A DNA stretch of 50,165 bases from JBHJGS01 sp050331575 (GCA_050331575.1 JBHJGS010000031.1:1-50165), one strand, 5' to 3'. Counted from the stretch's first letter, positions 8,498-19,098 are shown. Numbers and translations: made by a program. Notes: generated by a model from the sequence alone, not told the origin.

Positions 8498-9442
8498 ATG
8501 ACCACCCGCCTCATCACCGTGTTCGGAGCGTCCGGCTTTGTCGGGCGCTATGTCGTGCAGCGTCTGGCGCGCCAAGGCCATCGCATTCGTGCGGCCACCC
8601 GCAAGCCGCATGAGGCCCTGTTCTTAAAGCCGATGGGCAATGTCGGCCAGATCCAGCTGGTGGAGGCCAATCTTCGCAATGCGGCCTCGGTCAAGGCGGC
8701 GGTGGAAGGCGCCGACGCTGTGGTCAATCTGGTCGGCATCCTGGCTGAAAGCGGCAAGCAGAGCTTCGAGGCGCTGCAGGCGCAAGGCCCCGGCCTGATC
8801 GCCAAGGCCGCCGCTCAGGCCGGCGCACGGTCCTTCGTGCATGTCTCGGCCATCGGCGCGGACGCACAGTCCAAGGCCGCCTATCAGCGCACCAAGGCCA
8901 AGGGCGAGGAGGCGGTCCGCGCGGGCTTTGCCGAGGCGGTGATCCTGCGACCGTCTTTGGTGTTCGGACCGGAGGACGAATTCTATAACCGCTTCGCCGG
9001 CATGATCAAACTCGCACCGGCCATGCCATTGATCGCGGGCAAGACCCGGTTCCAGCCGGTATATGTCGCCGATGTGGCCGAGGCGGTGGTCCGCGCGCTG
9101 GATCCGCACAGCCCCGCCCGCGGCAAGATCTATGAGCTGGGCGGCCCGCGCACCTACAGCTTCAAGGAGATCCTAGACTATATCATGGACACCATCGGCG
9201 TGCGCCGGCCGTTTGTGCCGATCCCGGTGCCGGTGGCGAAGCTCCAGGCGCGGTTTCTGCAATTGCTGCCCAACCCGCCTTTGACCGTGGGCCAGGTGAT
9301 CATGCTGTCCAAGGACAATGTGGTCAGCGCGGACATGCCCGGCCTGGCCGACCTGGGCATCACGCCCACCGCGGTGGAGGCGGTGGTGCCAAGCTATCTG
9401 GTGCATTACCGCCCACAGGGTCAGTTCGCCGGCCGCACCTGA
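8498..9442 (+). CDS. NDUFA9-like complex I-associated NAD(P)-binding protein
   Basis: The 314-residue protein is an atypical short-chain dehydrogenase with an N-terminal Rossmann motif (VFGASGFVGRYVV). It aligns in character with the NDUFA9/39-kDa subunit family of complex I and its alphaproteobacterial homologues. Recognisable parts are VNLVGILAE, FVHVSAIGAD, YQRTKAKGE (the usual YxxxK is modified), ILRPSLVFGPED and FQPVYVADVAEAV. The family binds NADPH and helps assemble or stabilise complex I. It is not a classical sugar epimerase, although it may be labelled as one. The ATG at 8498 with AGGGAG upstream is preferred over the longer open frame from 8336. Confidence 0.9.
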   Translation: MTTRLITVFGASGFVGRYVVQRLARQGHRIRAATRKPHEALFLKPMGNVGQIQLVEANLRNAASVKAAVEGADAVVNLVGILAESGKQSFEALQAQGPGLIAKAAAQAGARSFVHVSAIGADAQSKAAYQRTKAKGEEAVRAGFAEAVILRPSLVFGPEDEFYNRFAGMIKLAPAMPLIAGKTRFQPVYVADVAEAVVRALDPHSPARGKIYELGGPRTYSFKEILDYIMDTIGVRRPFVPIPVPVAKLQARFLQLLPNPPLTVGQVIMLSKDNVVSADMPGLADLGITPTAVEAVVPSYLVHYRPQGQFAGRT

Positions 9443-9471
9443 GCGGCGCTGGCCCGAACTGGCCCAGAACT

Positions 9472-9486
9472 GGGCAGGGCTTGCCC
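9472..9486 (+). terminator. Short GC hairpin after the NDUFA9-like gene
   Basis: GGGCA (9472-9476) can pair with TGCCC (9482-9486) over a five-base loop, 30 bases after the stop codon. No T run follows. It lies in the 195-base gap before the next small gene, and I see nothing else there. It is a weak candidate for a transcript end. Confidence 0.25.
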
Positions 9487-9637
9487 TCATCGGACCGGAT
9501 TTGCCCGGCAAGCCGGTGCACCGCCATCGGTGGAGCCAGCCTTGGTCTTGGCTGCCAAGTTGGCACTGGCTTTGCAGGACGTGCGGCAGTCGATAACGCG
9601 GCGCCGCGGAGCGCCATCAGCCAGGAGACTGCCGGCC

Positions 9638-9820
9638 ATGAGCAATGTCTATGTCGCCTCCTTTACCGATCGTTTGGCGGAAAGCCGGGCCCGTCGGCTG
9701 GACGAGGCCCGGGCACTGTTAAAAAAGCGCGTCGACGCGCAGATCGCCAATTCCCGTACAGAGGTGGTCCAGCGCCGCGCCAGCCGGATTGCCTTTCAGT
9801 TGCGCCGCGCCATGGGTTAA
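9638..9820 (+). CDS. 60-aa basic hypothetical protein
   Basis: The small protein starts at the ATG at 9638 with AGGAG about 11 bases upstream. It is strongly helical and arginine-rich: MSNVYVASFTDRLAESRARR at the start, then a charged amphipathic stretch ending in FQLRRAMG. There is no signal peptide or membrane segment. The frame is open further upstream to 9530, but that extension has no ribosome binding site. I do not recognise a family. Confidence 0.5.
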   Translation: MSNVYVASFTDRLAESRARRLDEARALLKKRVDAQIANSRTEVVQRRASRIAFQLRRAMG

Positions 9821-9965
9821 GCCTCCGAGCCGCGGTCGGGTGCGTTTCGTGCACCGGAAGATGCTCTTTTCGCGTTTGTCGCAGCGCACAAGCGTCCCCA
9901 CTTGCCTCGGCATGGGGGCGCTTGACCCAGCGCCCGGTAACGACAAACCCGAAAGGAGACTGAGC

Positions 9966-10223
9966 ATGATCAAGACCTTGGCGCTAACTGCCGCCGTCAG
10001 CCTGACCGCGATGGCCCCGGCCGCTGCCGATCAGCCGCGGGTGATTGACCTGGATGAGTATGAGTTGGCGGTGCACAATCTCCCCGGCCGCGTGACCATC
10101 ATCGACGCAGAGCATCGCGAAACCGGCAAGATCCTGCGCCTGACCCTGCGCGGCGACAAGGTGGTGGTGGAAATGCCCGACGGCACCGTGGTTCGCCGCG
10201 TTCGCTTTGCCGAGGATCGCTAA
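9966..10223 (+). CDS. Small exported hypothetical protein
   Basis: The 85-residue protein has a signal peptide (MIKTLALTAAVSLTAMAPAAA, cleavage likely before DQPRV). The mature domain of about 60 residues is predicted to be beta-rich (RVTIIDAEHRETGKILRLTL, then VVVEMPDGTVVRRVRF). An AAAGGAG ribosome binding site lies seven bases before the ATG at 9966. It is probably periplasmic. I recognise no catalytic motif or family. Confidence 0.75.
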   Translation: MIKTLALTAAVSLTAMAPAAADQPRVIDLDEYELAVHNLPGRVTIIDAEHRETGKILRLTLRGDKVVVEMPDGTVVRRVRFAEDR

Positions 10224-10240
10224 CGCCGCCTGCCGTGGGC

Positions 10241-10268
10241 GGTGCCCGTCATGAGCCGGGCGGGCACC
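10241..10268. terminator. Hairpin between convergent genes
   Basis: GGTGCCCG (10241-10248) and CGGGCACC (10261-10268) form an eight-base-pair perfect stem with a 12-base loop. It lies between the ends of the small exported protein gene (plus) and the glycosyltransferase gene (minus), a good position for a bidirectional terminator. There is no T tract. Confidence 0.5.
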
Positions 10269-10304
10269 GACATGACTTGGCCTGAGACCAGAGAGTTTGG
10301 GCCG

Positions 10305-11444
10305 TCAGGACGATCTGGTCTCGTCGGTCCCGGCCTCGAGCCTGTCGGTCCGCGCAGGTGCCGCGGACGCGAACGGACCCAGCGCCGGTGCCGCGGTCGT
10401 CTGCTCACGCCGGACCAGATAAAGCGGCCGGTTCTTGGTTTCATTGAAGATGCGGCCGAGATACTCGCCGATCAGCCCCAAGGCGACCAACTGTAACCCG
10501 CCCAGAAACAGGATCGTCACCATGATGGTGGGAAAGCCCTGCACCGGTTCGCCGAACAGCAGCGTCTTGAGGACGATCCAGACACCGAACAGGAACGCGC
10601 TCAGCGCGACGGCCAATCCGACATATGTGGTCATCTTCAACGGCGCGGTGGTGAAGGATGTGATCCCTTCCAGCGAGAAATTCCACAGCCGCCAGTAATT
10701 CCATTTCGATTGGCCGCGAAAGCGGGCGTCGCGCGCATAGGGCACGGCCATCTGCCGGTACCCGACCCAGGCGAACAGCCCCTTCATGAAGCGGTGGCGC
10801 TCGCGCAAGAGCGACAGTGCCTCCACCGCCTCCCGGCTCATCAGCCGAAAATCGCCGACATCGGGCGGGATCCGCACCGGACCGCCGACCCGCTGCATCA
10901 GCCGGTAGAAGGATCGCGCTGTGGCCTTTTTCAGCCAGCTTTCGCCGGCGCGGCTGAGCCGCTGGGCATAAACCATGTCATAGCCCTGCTGCCAGCCGGC
11001 GAGCAGATCCTCGATCAGCTCCGGCGGATCTTGAAGATCCGTATCGATCACTACAACGGCCTGGCCGTGCGCATGGTCCAGCCCGGCAGTCAGCGCAATT
11101 TCCTTGCCGAAATTGCGGCTGAGGGCAACGACCCGCACCGCCGGATTTTCCCCGGCCAATTGGTGCATCACGGCCAGGCTGGCGTCCTGGCTGCCATCAT
11201 CGACCAGCACCAGTTCGTAGCGCTGGCCCAGGCGCTGCATCACAGCATCGACGCGCCGCACGAAGGCGGGCAATCCATCCACTTCATTGAAGGCGGGCGC
11301 AACGATGGACAGCAGGGCGGGACGGTCCGGCCGGCGGGGACAGGCTGGCCCAGATGGTGGATCAGACGTTGGCCCAGACGTTGGGCCGGACGTTGGCCCA
11401 ACCGGCGGCCGGTGCTGATGTGTCGAGGGCGCCGCGCTATCCAT
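10305..11444 (-). CDS. Membrane GT2 glycosyltransferase (polyprenyl-phosphate sugar transferase type)
   Basis: The protein has 379 residues from the ATG at 11444, which has AAGGA upstream; an in-frame start at 11486 is less likely. A low-complexity Pro/Gly/Thr/Ser N-terminus with repeated GPTS units precedes a GT-A domain containing SIVAPAFNEVDGL, VLVDDGSQDAS and VVVIDTDLQDPPELIEDLL (DxD). Two C-terminal membrane helices follow (YVGLAVALSAFLFGVWIVL and IMVTILFLGGLQLVALGLIG), then EYLGRIFNETKNRPLYLV. This is the DPM1/ArnC/GtrB layout: transfer of a sugar from a nucleotide donor to undecaprenyl phosphate. The sugar and final acceptor are unknown, and no partner flippase or GtrA-like gene lies beside it. 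Confidence 0.88.
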   Translation of the reverse strand: MDSAAPSTHQHRPPVGPTSGPTSGPTSDPPSGPACPRRPDRPALLSIVAPAFNEVDGLPAFVRRVDAVMQRLGQRYELVLVDDGSQDASLAVMHQLAGENPAVRVVALSRNFGKEIALTAGLDHAHGQAVVVIDTDLQDPPELIEDLLAGWQQGYDMVYAQRLSRAGESWLKKATARSFYRLMQRVGGPVRIPPDVGDFRLMSREAVEALSLLRERHRFMKGLFAWVGYRQMAVPYARDARFRGQSKWNYWRLWNFSLEGITSFTTAPLKMTTYVGLAVALSAFLFGVWIVLKTLLFGEPVQGFPTIMVTILFLGGLQLVALGLIGEYLGRIFNETKNRPLYLVRREQTTAAPALGPFASAAPARTDRLEAGTDETRSS

Positions 11445-11580
11445 CTTAGGTCCTTCAACGAGACAGCCCGTCTGTTCAACCCCCAACCGTAAGTCGCACC
11501 GTCAAACCCTGTGAGCGCACAGCGTCTGCCGCACAGGGTCCATCGCACCGGGCCTGCGCCTCCGTGAAACGGCTCGGGGC

Positions 11581-11610
11581 GGGCAAGGCGGGGCAAGGCG
11601 GGGCATGGCC
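11581..11610. repeat. Short G-rich tandem repeat
   Basis: GGGCAAGGCG occurs twice in tandem (11581-11600), followed by the variant GGGCATGGCC. It lies in the 228-base gap between the end of the TonB receptor gene and the start of the glycosyltransferase gene, both minus strand. No other feature was recognised in that gap. Confidence 0.6.
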
Positions 11611-11672
11611 GGGCGGTGCCCGACCGTTGGCCCGCTATAGCCTGCTCCGCCGCCGCAATCCAGGGCCGAGAC

Positions 11673-13859
11673 CTAAAAAGCCGCGCTCAGGGTCAGCCGA
11701 ATGTCCCGGCCGGGGCTGAGGGTGATATTCTTGTAGGTGTCGAGGAAATCGACATAGGCCTCGTCGAACAGATTGGTCACCGCCACCTGGAAAGTGAGCG
11801 GGCCGGCGCTGAAACCGCCGCGCAGATTGACGATGAAATAATCGTCCGTCGACCCGGTGCCGAACGGCGGCGGTGGCTCATCGAACTGGCCGAACGGCTC
11901 CAACAGCCCCGCGGCGGCCTTGTCGAACACGAAGCGCAGTTCGGTCGTCAGGTAGAGTGTCGCCAGAAGACCGACCTGGTCCCGCTCCACGGTGAAGAAA
12001 TTGGCGATCCGGTCGGCCGGCAACAGCGGCACTTCGGTGTCATTGGCGTCGAGCGAGCCTTCCACCCGTTCATAGGTCAGCCGCCAGGTGAACCAGTCCG
12101 TCGGGGTGACCGACAGATCGATGTCGCCGCCAACCAGGGTGGCATCGTCCTGCTGGACCTGGAAGATCGGCAGTCCGCTGGCCGCATCCATCTCGCCCGT
12201 CCCGCCGGGAAAGATGAAGCCGTCGATATGGTTGCGATAGACCGCCGCGGTGACCTGGACCAGATCGGTGCGCCAGCGCAGGGTCAGGTCGGTGTTCAGC
12301 GAGCGCTCCTCCTCCAGGGTGGGGTCGCCGACCTGGACCGCGGCCACGCCGCCATGCACGCCGTTGACGAACAGATCGAACAAGGTTGGCGCACGAAAGC
12401 CGCTGCCGATATTGGCCGAAATGACCAGATCCTCGGTCACCACATAGCTGGCGCCGACACCACCGGAGACCGTGGTGACAGTCTGGCGTTGCAGATCCGG
12501 ATCGTCGGGCACATCCGGATCGTCCGAGACGCCGGGAATGCCGACATCGTCGAAGGTGCGGTCGGGATCGGCTTCGGTCTGGCGATGGTCCACACGCAAG
12601 CCCAAGTCGACCAGCAGCGGCCCGAAGCTGACCTGTTCAAAGGCGAACACCGCATAATTCTCGACCGTCCCGCCGGGCACCAGGGCAACAGGCCCGCGGG
12701 AATTCTGCTGTTCATAATCGATCTGCACACCGACCTGGCCCTGGAACAGGCCGGCGATCGCGTCATGATGCAGCACCGCCCGACCGGTCAGCGAATCCCG
12801 GCGCAAATCGATCACCGCGGTGTCCCGGGTTGCGGGTAGAGCGACAGGCTCCGGCGGGCCGGCATTGGACAGACGAAGATTGCGCACCCAGGTAAAGCTG
12901 GGTTCCAGCCGCAATCCGTCGGCGATTGCGAAATCCCCGCGCACCTGAACGATATCATTCTCCAAGCGCTGGCCGAGAGCGCCGGCCTGCAACGGGTTGC
13001 CGTCCGGTGGCGGTGGGTCGGGCACCAGGAAATTCTGATCGTTCCGCCAGCCTTCCCAGCGCACCGAGACACCGCCGTTCGGCAGCGCCCGCCCGATCGC
13101 GAAGGCGCCATTGATCTGATCGAACTCCGGGATGGAGAGATCGCCGGTGACCAGCGGGCCTTGCGGATCGCCGGTTTCCAAGGCCGTCGGCACATCCGGC
13201 ACCTCCAGGCCGGCGGAGTCGCGATAGACGAAGGTGCCGTCCGCGCCCCAAGGCCCGCTAACCGCTGAGGCTTCCAGCGCCGTGGTCACCTGATCATAGG
13301 CGCTGGAATATTCCGCCGTCGCCAAGCCGGAGAGATCGGTGGCGACGGCCATGCCGCGATAGGGCCGATCGGTGATCACATTGAGAGCGCCGCCCAGAAC
13401 ATCGCTGCCATACTGCACCGAGGCCGCGCCGCGCACCACTTCGAAGCGGTCGGCGACATAGGGGTCCAGATTGACCGGGTGGCGCACGCCGAACTGCTGA
13501 TAACTCAATCCGATATCGTTGCTGAGCACGCGCACGCGGTTCTGGCTCAAGCCCCGGATCACCGGGGTGCCGACCTGCGCGCCGGTGCCGATATTGGCGA
13601 CACCGGCCAGATCGTCCAGGGTCGCGCCGATGCTGGGCACTTGCAGCCGGCGCTTCAACTCGCCGCTGAGGACATCGACCTGCGCAGGCGTGGTGAAGGG
13701 ATCGCGTTGGATCGGAGAACCGGTGACGGTCACCTGCTCGATCGGTCCGTCATAGACGATCATGCCCTCCTCATCCGCCGCGATCCCCGGCTGCGTGACG
13801 GCGGCGGAGCTGAGCGCGGTTAGGGCCCAAGTCGCACGCCGCGCGGCTCGGTCTGTCAT
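11673..13859 (-). CDS. TonB-dependent outer-membrane receptor, ZnuD-like class
   Basis: The 728-residue protein has a signal peptide, a TonB-box-like segment (IEQVTVTGSP, near residue 40), a plug domain (VIRGLSQNRVRVLSNDIGLS, then FEVVRGAASVQYGSDVLGG) and a 22-strand-type barrel ending in ITLSPGRDIRLTLSAAF with terminal Phe. The signature SGFRAPTLFDLFVNGVHGG, followed by GDPTLEEERSLNTDL, is typical of the ZnuD-type group (zinc and related substrates). The protein lacks the long His-rich loops of neisserial ZnuD, so zinc is only a suggestion. The ATG at 13859 has GGGAGG upstream. An AT-rich patch with GAGATAACGTAACC lies just upstream and could hold the promoter and operator. No cobalamin riboswitch was seen. 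Confidence 0.9.
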   Translation of the reverse strand: MTDRAARRATWALTALSSAAVTQPGIAADEEGMIVYDGPIEQVTVTGSPIQRDPFTTPAQVDVLSGELKRRLQVPSIGATLDDLAGVANIGTGAQVGTPVIRGLSQNRVRVLSNDIGLSYQQFGVRHPVNLDPYVADRFEVVRGAASVQYGSDVLGGALNVITDRPYRGMAVATDLSGLATAEYSSAYDQVTTALEASAVSGPWGADGTFVYRDSAGLEVPDVPTALETGDPQGPLVTGDLSIPEFDQINGAFAIGRALPNGGVSVRWEGWRNDQNFLVPDPPPPDGNPLQAGALGQRLENDIVQVRGDFAIADGLRLEPSFTWVRNLRLSNAGPPEPVALPATRDTAVIDLRRDSLTGRAVLHHDAIAGLFQGQVGVQIDYEQQNSRGPVALVPGGTVENYAVFAFEQVSFGPLLVDLGLRVDHRQTEADPDRTFDDVGIPGVSDDPDVPDDPDLQRQTVTTVSGGVGASYVVTEDLVISANIGSGFRAPTLFDLFVNGVHGGVAAVQVGDPTLEEERSLNTDLTLRWRTDLVQVTAAVYRNHIDGFIFPGGTGEMDAASGLPIFQVQQDDATLVGGDIDLSVTPTDWFTWRLTYERVEGSLDANDTEVPLLPADRIANFFTVERDQVGLLATLYLTTELRFVFDKAAAGLLEPFGQFDEPPPPFGTGSTDDYFIVNLRGGFSAGPLTFQVAVTNLFDEAYVDFLDTYKNITLSPGRDIRLTLSAAF

Positions 13860-14014
13860 GACTGCCTCCCGAAAGGTTACGTTATCTCATTGCGTCGTGA
13901 GAGCCTTCGGGGGGTAACGCGCCGCGATCCCAAGCGTTCGGGTCGAGCTGCGCAGAATGATCGGGATGGGACATGCAACCGCAACCCTGGGTCCGGCTTG
14001 GGCGGGGCGTCGCG

Positions 14015-14893
14015 TTATGGCCCGAACGCCTCGACAAGCCAGGTGCACAGGCGGCGGACCGGGGGTGGGGCGGTGTGGTGATGCACGGCGATATAGTTCA
14101 CCGGGCTGGGCAAGGCGCAATCGCAGGCGCGGATCAGCCGGCCGTCGGCCAACAGCGGCTGGATCACCCGGTCCAGCCCCAGCGCCACGCCCAGCCCGCC
14201 GGCGGCCGCCTCGTACAGCAATTGGGTGTTGTCGAACCGGCGGCGGTTCGCCTCGGCCGGCAGGGCCAGACCCAGGGCGCGGAAATACGCCTCCCAGCCG
14301 TCCGGCAGGTCGCTAAAGTCCAGCAGCGGCAGGGCGGCAAGGTCCATCGGATCAGCCACCGGGGCGGCCAGCAGCGACGGGCCGCAGACCGGAAACACCT
14401 GCATCGCCGGCAAGGGCGTGCACACCGCCTCCGCGTGCGGTGGCCGGTCGACATCCAGCAAAACCGCCAGATCCAGGTCGCGACCGAGGCGATCGAAGCT
14501 GGGCGGTCGGGTCTCTATCGTGACATCAATTCCGGGATGGCGCGCCTGAAACTCCGCCAAGCGGGGCAGCAGCCAGTTCGCCGCGAATGTCGGCCGGGCA
14601 GTCACCACCAGGGTCTTGCGCACGTCACGGCGTACCGCCTGGGTCGCCTCGACCAGCGCCTCGAACGCGGGTTCCACGCGCGCCAGCAGCGCCTGACCCG
14701 CCGGGCTCAAGGCCAGGCTGCGATTGCCGCGCTCGAACAGAGCCAGCCCCAGATCATCCTCCAGCGCCTGAATGCGCCGGCTGACCGCGGATGGTGTGAT
14801 CGCCAGGGTGTGCGCGGTCTGCTTGAAGGACAGCGTGCGCGCGGCGACCAGGAACGCCTCCAACCCGCGCAATGGCGGCAGCCGCGGGCTCAA
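14015..14893 (-). CDS. LysR-family transcriptional regulator (GcvA-like)
   Basis: The 292-residue protein has an N-terminal winged helix-turn-helix (LRGLEAFLVAARTLSFKQTA, then ITPSAVSRRIQALEDDLG) and a LysR substrate-binding domain. LPPLRGLEAF at the start and VSRRIQALE resemble GcvA-type regulators. The effector is unknown. The start is a TTG at 14893 that overlaps the ftsY stop (TTGA), so it is probably translated by coupling from ftsY, an unusual pairing. The TonB receptor gene lies 155 bases downstream in the same direction and may or may not be a target. Confidence 0.9.
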   Translation of the reverse strand: MSPRLPPLRGLEAFLVAARTLSFKQTAHTLAITPSAVSRRIQALEDDLGLALFERGNRSLALSPAGQALLARVEPAFEALVEATQAVRRDVRKTLVVTARPTFAANWLLPRLAEFQARHPGIDVTIETRPPSFDRLGRDLDLAVLLDVDRPPHAEAVCTPLPAMQVFPVCGPSLLAAPVADPMDLAALPLLDFSDLPDGWEAYFRALGLALPAEANRRRFDNTQLLYEAAAGGLGVALGLDRVIQPLLADGRLIRACDCALPSPVNYIAVHHHTAPPPVRRLCTWLVEAFGP

Positions 14894-15840
14894 GCGGGGT
14901 CGGCCCGGCGGTCCGCGCCCACCAGCATGCAGGCATAGTCCTGCGCATCGAAGGGCTGCAGATCCTCCACCGCCTCGCCGACGCCGATATAATGGATCGG
15001 CAGGTCGAATTTCTCCGCCGCGGCCACGAGCACGCCGCCACGCGCGCTGCCATCCAGCTTGGTCATGACCAGGCCGCTGATCTGCGCGACCTTGGAGAAG
15101 ATGTCGATCTGATTGACCGCGTTCTGGCCGGTGGTGGCATCCAGCACCAGCAGGGTGTGGTGCGGCGCATCGGGGAGCTTTTTCTGGATCACCCGGATGA
15201 TCTTGGCCAGCTCGTCCATCAATTCGGTGCGGTTTTGCAGCCGGCCGGCGGTATCGATCATCAAGATATCGTGCTTATCGGCGATGGCGCGGTCCACGGC
15301 GCGATAGGCCAGCGCGGCGGCATCGCCCTTCAATTCGCTGGTCACCACCGGTGCGCCGGTGCGCTCGCCCCAGATCTGCAGCTGTTCGATCGCCGCGGCA
15401 CGAAATGTGTCCCCGGCGGCGAGCATGACCGATTTGCCGGCGTCGGTGAATTTCCTGGCCAGCTTGCCGATGGTCGTGGTCTTGCCCGATCCGTTGACGC
15501 CGACCACCAGGATCACCTGAGGCGTTGTGCTCAGGTCAAGATCCAGCGGCCGGGCGATCGGCTCAACGATCTTGGCGACCTCGGCGGCGACAATACGCTT
15601 GACGCCGTCGGCATCGATATTGGCGTCATAGCGGCGCACGGCGATCTCATGGGTGACCTGAGCGGCCACAGCCGGACCCAGATCCGCGCTGATCAACAGA
15701 TCCTCCAAGTCTTCCAGCGTGTCTTCGTCCAACTGTCGGGCGGTGAAGATCTGGCTGATCCCGTCGGACAAGGTGGCGGTGGATTTCGACAAACCGCTGG
15801 CCAGCCGTTTCAGCCAGCCGGCCTTTCGCTCCTCGGTCAT
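14890..15840 (-). CDS. ftsY: Signal recognition particle receptor FtsY
   Basis: The 316-residue SRP receptor GTPase docks ribosome-SRP complexes at the inner membrane. It has the short N-terminal region usual in alphaproteobacteria (WLKRLASGLSKSTATLSDGI) rather than the long acidic A domain of E. coli. It then has the N domain and G domain with VVGVNGSGKTTTIGKLA (G1), AAGDTFRAAAIEQL, MIDTAGRLQN (G3, DTAGR), MTKLDGSARGG (G4, TKLD) and the closing GVGEAVEDLQPFD. All GTPase motifs are intact. The gene is divergent from atpH across a 267-base intergenic region in which I see no other gene. Confidence 0.97.
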   Translation of the reverse strand: MTEERKAGWLKRLASGLSKSTATLSDGISQIFTARQLDEDTLEDLEDLLISADLGPAVAAQVTHEIAVRRYDANIDADGVKRIVAAEVAKIVEPIARPLDLDLSTTPQVILVVGVNGSGKTTTIGKLARKFTDAGKSVMLAAGDTFRAAAIEQLQIWGERTGAPVVTSELKGDAAALAYRAVDRAIADKHDILMIDTAGRLQNRTELMDELAKIIRVIQKKLPDAPHHTLLVLDATTGQNAVNQIDIFSKVAQISGLVMTKLDGSARGGVLVAAAEKFDLPIHYIGVGEAVEDLQPFDAQDYACMLVGADRRADPA

Positions 15841-16107
15841 ATGATGTCCTTTCTGACTGCCCGCTCAAGGCCCGCCGATAGCATCGCGGCGCGACGCCCG
15901 CAAAGCCGCGTCGTAGCGGTTTCACCGATCCGTCCCTGCTGGCTTGCATCGGCAAAATCGCCATGCTAGACGCCGCCTCGCGCGTGGCAGACGGGCCCGT
16001 TGGATGCGCCGGTTTGGCCTTCTCTTCAGGCCGCTCCTGGTCAGGCCCGGTATCATTCTCCGCGTCGCCATTTAACCACAAGCGTTTCGCTTTAAAGGAA
16101 TCGTTCT

Positions 16108-16665
16108 TTGCCCGCCGACCCGTCGATCGTTTCCGGATTGTCCGGCCGTTACGCCATCGCGCTGTTCGAGCTTGCCGAAGAGCAGGACCAGTTGGATCGT
16201 GTCGCCCAGGATCTGTCGGCGCTGAGCGGCTTGATGGCCGAGAGCGCTGAGCTGTCGCGGCTGATCGCCTCGCCGATGATCAAGCGCAGCGCGCAGGCCG
16301 CAGCCCTGCGCGCGGTGGCTGACAAAGCCGGTTTGAGCGCTTTGACAGCCAATTTCCTCGGCACCGTCGCTCGCAATCGCCGCCTGTCCAGCCTGACGCG
16401 GATGATCGGCGATTATCAGCGGCTGCTGGCGCGCCATCGCGGGCAGATCAGCGCGCAATTGACCAGCGCGCAGGCGTTGAGCGAGGGCCAGCGCAGTGCC
16501 TTGAAGGACAAGCTGAAGGCGGCCACCGGCCGGGACGTGATGCTGGACGAGAGCGTGGACCCGGCCCTGATCGGCGGGCTGGTGGTGCAGATCGGGTCGC
16601 GCCGCATCGACGCCTCGTTGAAAACCAAGCTCGACCAGGTCGAGCACGCCATGAAAGGGATGTAA
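16108..16665 (+). CDS. atpH: ATP synthase F1 delta subunit
   Basis: The 185-residue OSCP/delta subunit links the F1 head to the peripheral stalk. The start is a TTG at 16108 with AAAGGAA eight bases upstream. The N-terminal six-helix domain (LSGRYAIALFELAEEQDQLD) and the C-terminal DPALIGGLVVQIGSRRIDAS are typical. It is the first gene of atpHAGDC. As usual in alphaproteobacteria, the Fo genes (atpB, E, F) are not in this cluster. Confidence 0.96.
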   Translation: MPADPSIVSGLSGRYAIALFELAEEQDQLDRVAQDLSALSGLMAESAELSRLIASPMIKRSAQAAALRAVADKAGLSALTANFLGTVARNRRLSSLTRMIGDYQRLLARHRGQISAQLTSAQALSEGQRSALKDKLKAATGRDVMLDESVDPALIGGLVVQIGSRRIDASLKTKLDQVEHAMKGM

Positions 16666-16668
16666 GCA

Positions 16669-18195
<1,527 letters not shown>

Positions 18196-18207
18196 GGAGC
18201 GCCCGCC

Positions 18208-19098
18208 GTGCCCAGTTTGAAGGATCTCCGCGGCCGAATTTCCTCGGTCAAATCGACCCGCAAGATCACCTCTGCGATGAAGATGGTGGCGGCCTCCAAA
18301 CTGCGCCGCGCGCAGGAGGCCGCGGTCAATGCCCGGCCTTATGCGGAGCGCATGGAGGCGGTGCTGACCAGCCTGGCGCAGGCGGTGATCGGCCAGCAAG
18401 GTACGCCGCCGCTACTGGTCGGCACGGGCCAGGAGCAGACCCATCTGATCGTGGTGGCGACCAGCGAGCGCGGCCTGTGCGGCGCGTTGAACGCCAATAT
18501 TGCCAAAGCCGCACGCCGGCGCACCGAAGAGCTTCTGGGCCAGGGCAAACAGGTCAAGATCCTGTGCGTTGGCCGCAAGGGGTTTCAGGTGCTCAAGCGC
18601 AGCCACGGCAGCCTGATCATCGACACAATGAGCTTTGAGGGCGTGCGCAATATCGGCTTTGAGCAGGCCCGCTCGGTCGGTGAGCGGGTGCTCAAGCTGT
18701 TCGCCGACAATGAATTCGACGTCGCGACGATCTATTATGCGCATTTTCAGTCCGCGCTGACCCAGGAGCCGCGCGCCCAGCAACTGATCCCGCTGCCCCT
18801 GCCGGAAGAAGGCGAGGGACCGCAGTTGGAATCGCAATCCGGTGCGATTTACGAATATGAGCCGAACGAGGCACAGATCCTGGCCGATTTGCTCCCGCGC
18901 AATGTCTCGGTGCAGATCTTCAAGGCGCTGCTGGAGAATGCCGCCTCCGAACAGGGCGCGCGCATGACCGCCATGGACAGCGCCACGCGCAATGCCAGCG
19001 ACATGATCGACCAGCTGACGCTGGACTATAATCGCAGCCGCCAGTCCGCGATTACCAAGGAATTGATCGAGATTATTTCCGGCGCCGAGGCGCTTTAG
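18208..19098 (+). CDS. atpG: ATP synthase F1 gamma subunit
   Basis: The 296-residue central rotor shaft subunit begins at a GTG (18208) with AAGGAG upstream. The N-terminal coiled-coil half (LKDLRGRISSVKSTRKITSA) and C-terminal half (MTAMDSATRNASDMIDQLTL, then YNRSRQSAITKELIEIISGA) are canonical. It lies 12 bases after atpA. Confidence 0.97.
   Translation: MPSLKDLRGRISSVKSTRKITSAMKMVAASKLRRAQEAAVNARPYAERMEAVLTSLAQAVIGQQGTPPLLVGTGQEQTHLIVVATSERGLCGALNANIAKAARRRTEELLGQGKQVKILCVGRKGFQVLKRSHGSLIIDTMSFEGVRNIGFEQARSVGERVLKLFADNEFDVATIYYAHFQSALTQEPRAQQLIPLPLPEEGEGPQLESQSGAIYEYEPNEAQILADLLPRNVSVQIFKALLENAASEQGARMTAMDSATRNASDMIDQLTLDYNRSRQSAITKELIEIISGAEAL

Noticed and set aside
13860..14014. Possible cobalamin riboswitch upstream of the TonB-dependent receptor
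   Set aside because: The gap is only 155 bases and no B12-box-like conserved core was found.
15841..16107. A small open frame between ftsY and atpH
   Set aside because: It lacks a ribosome binding site, runs into atpH in another frame and shows no protein-like pattern; the region is better read as a divergent promoter.
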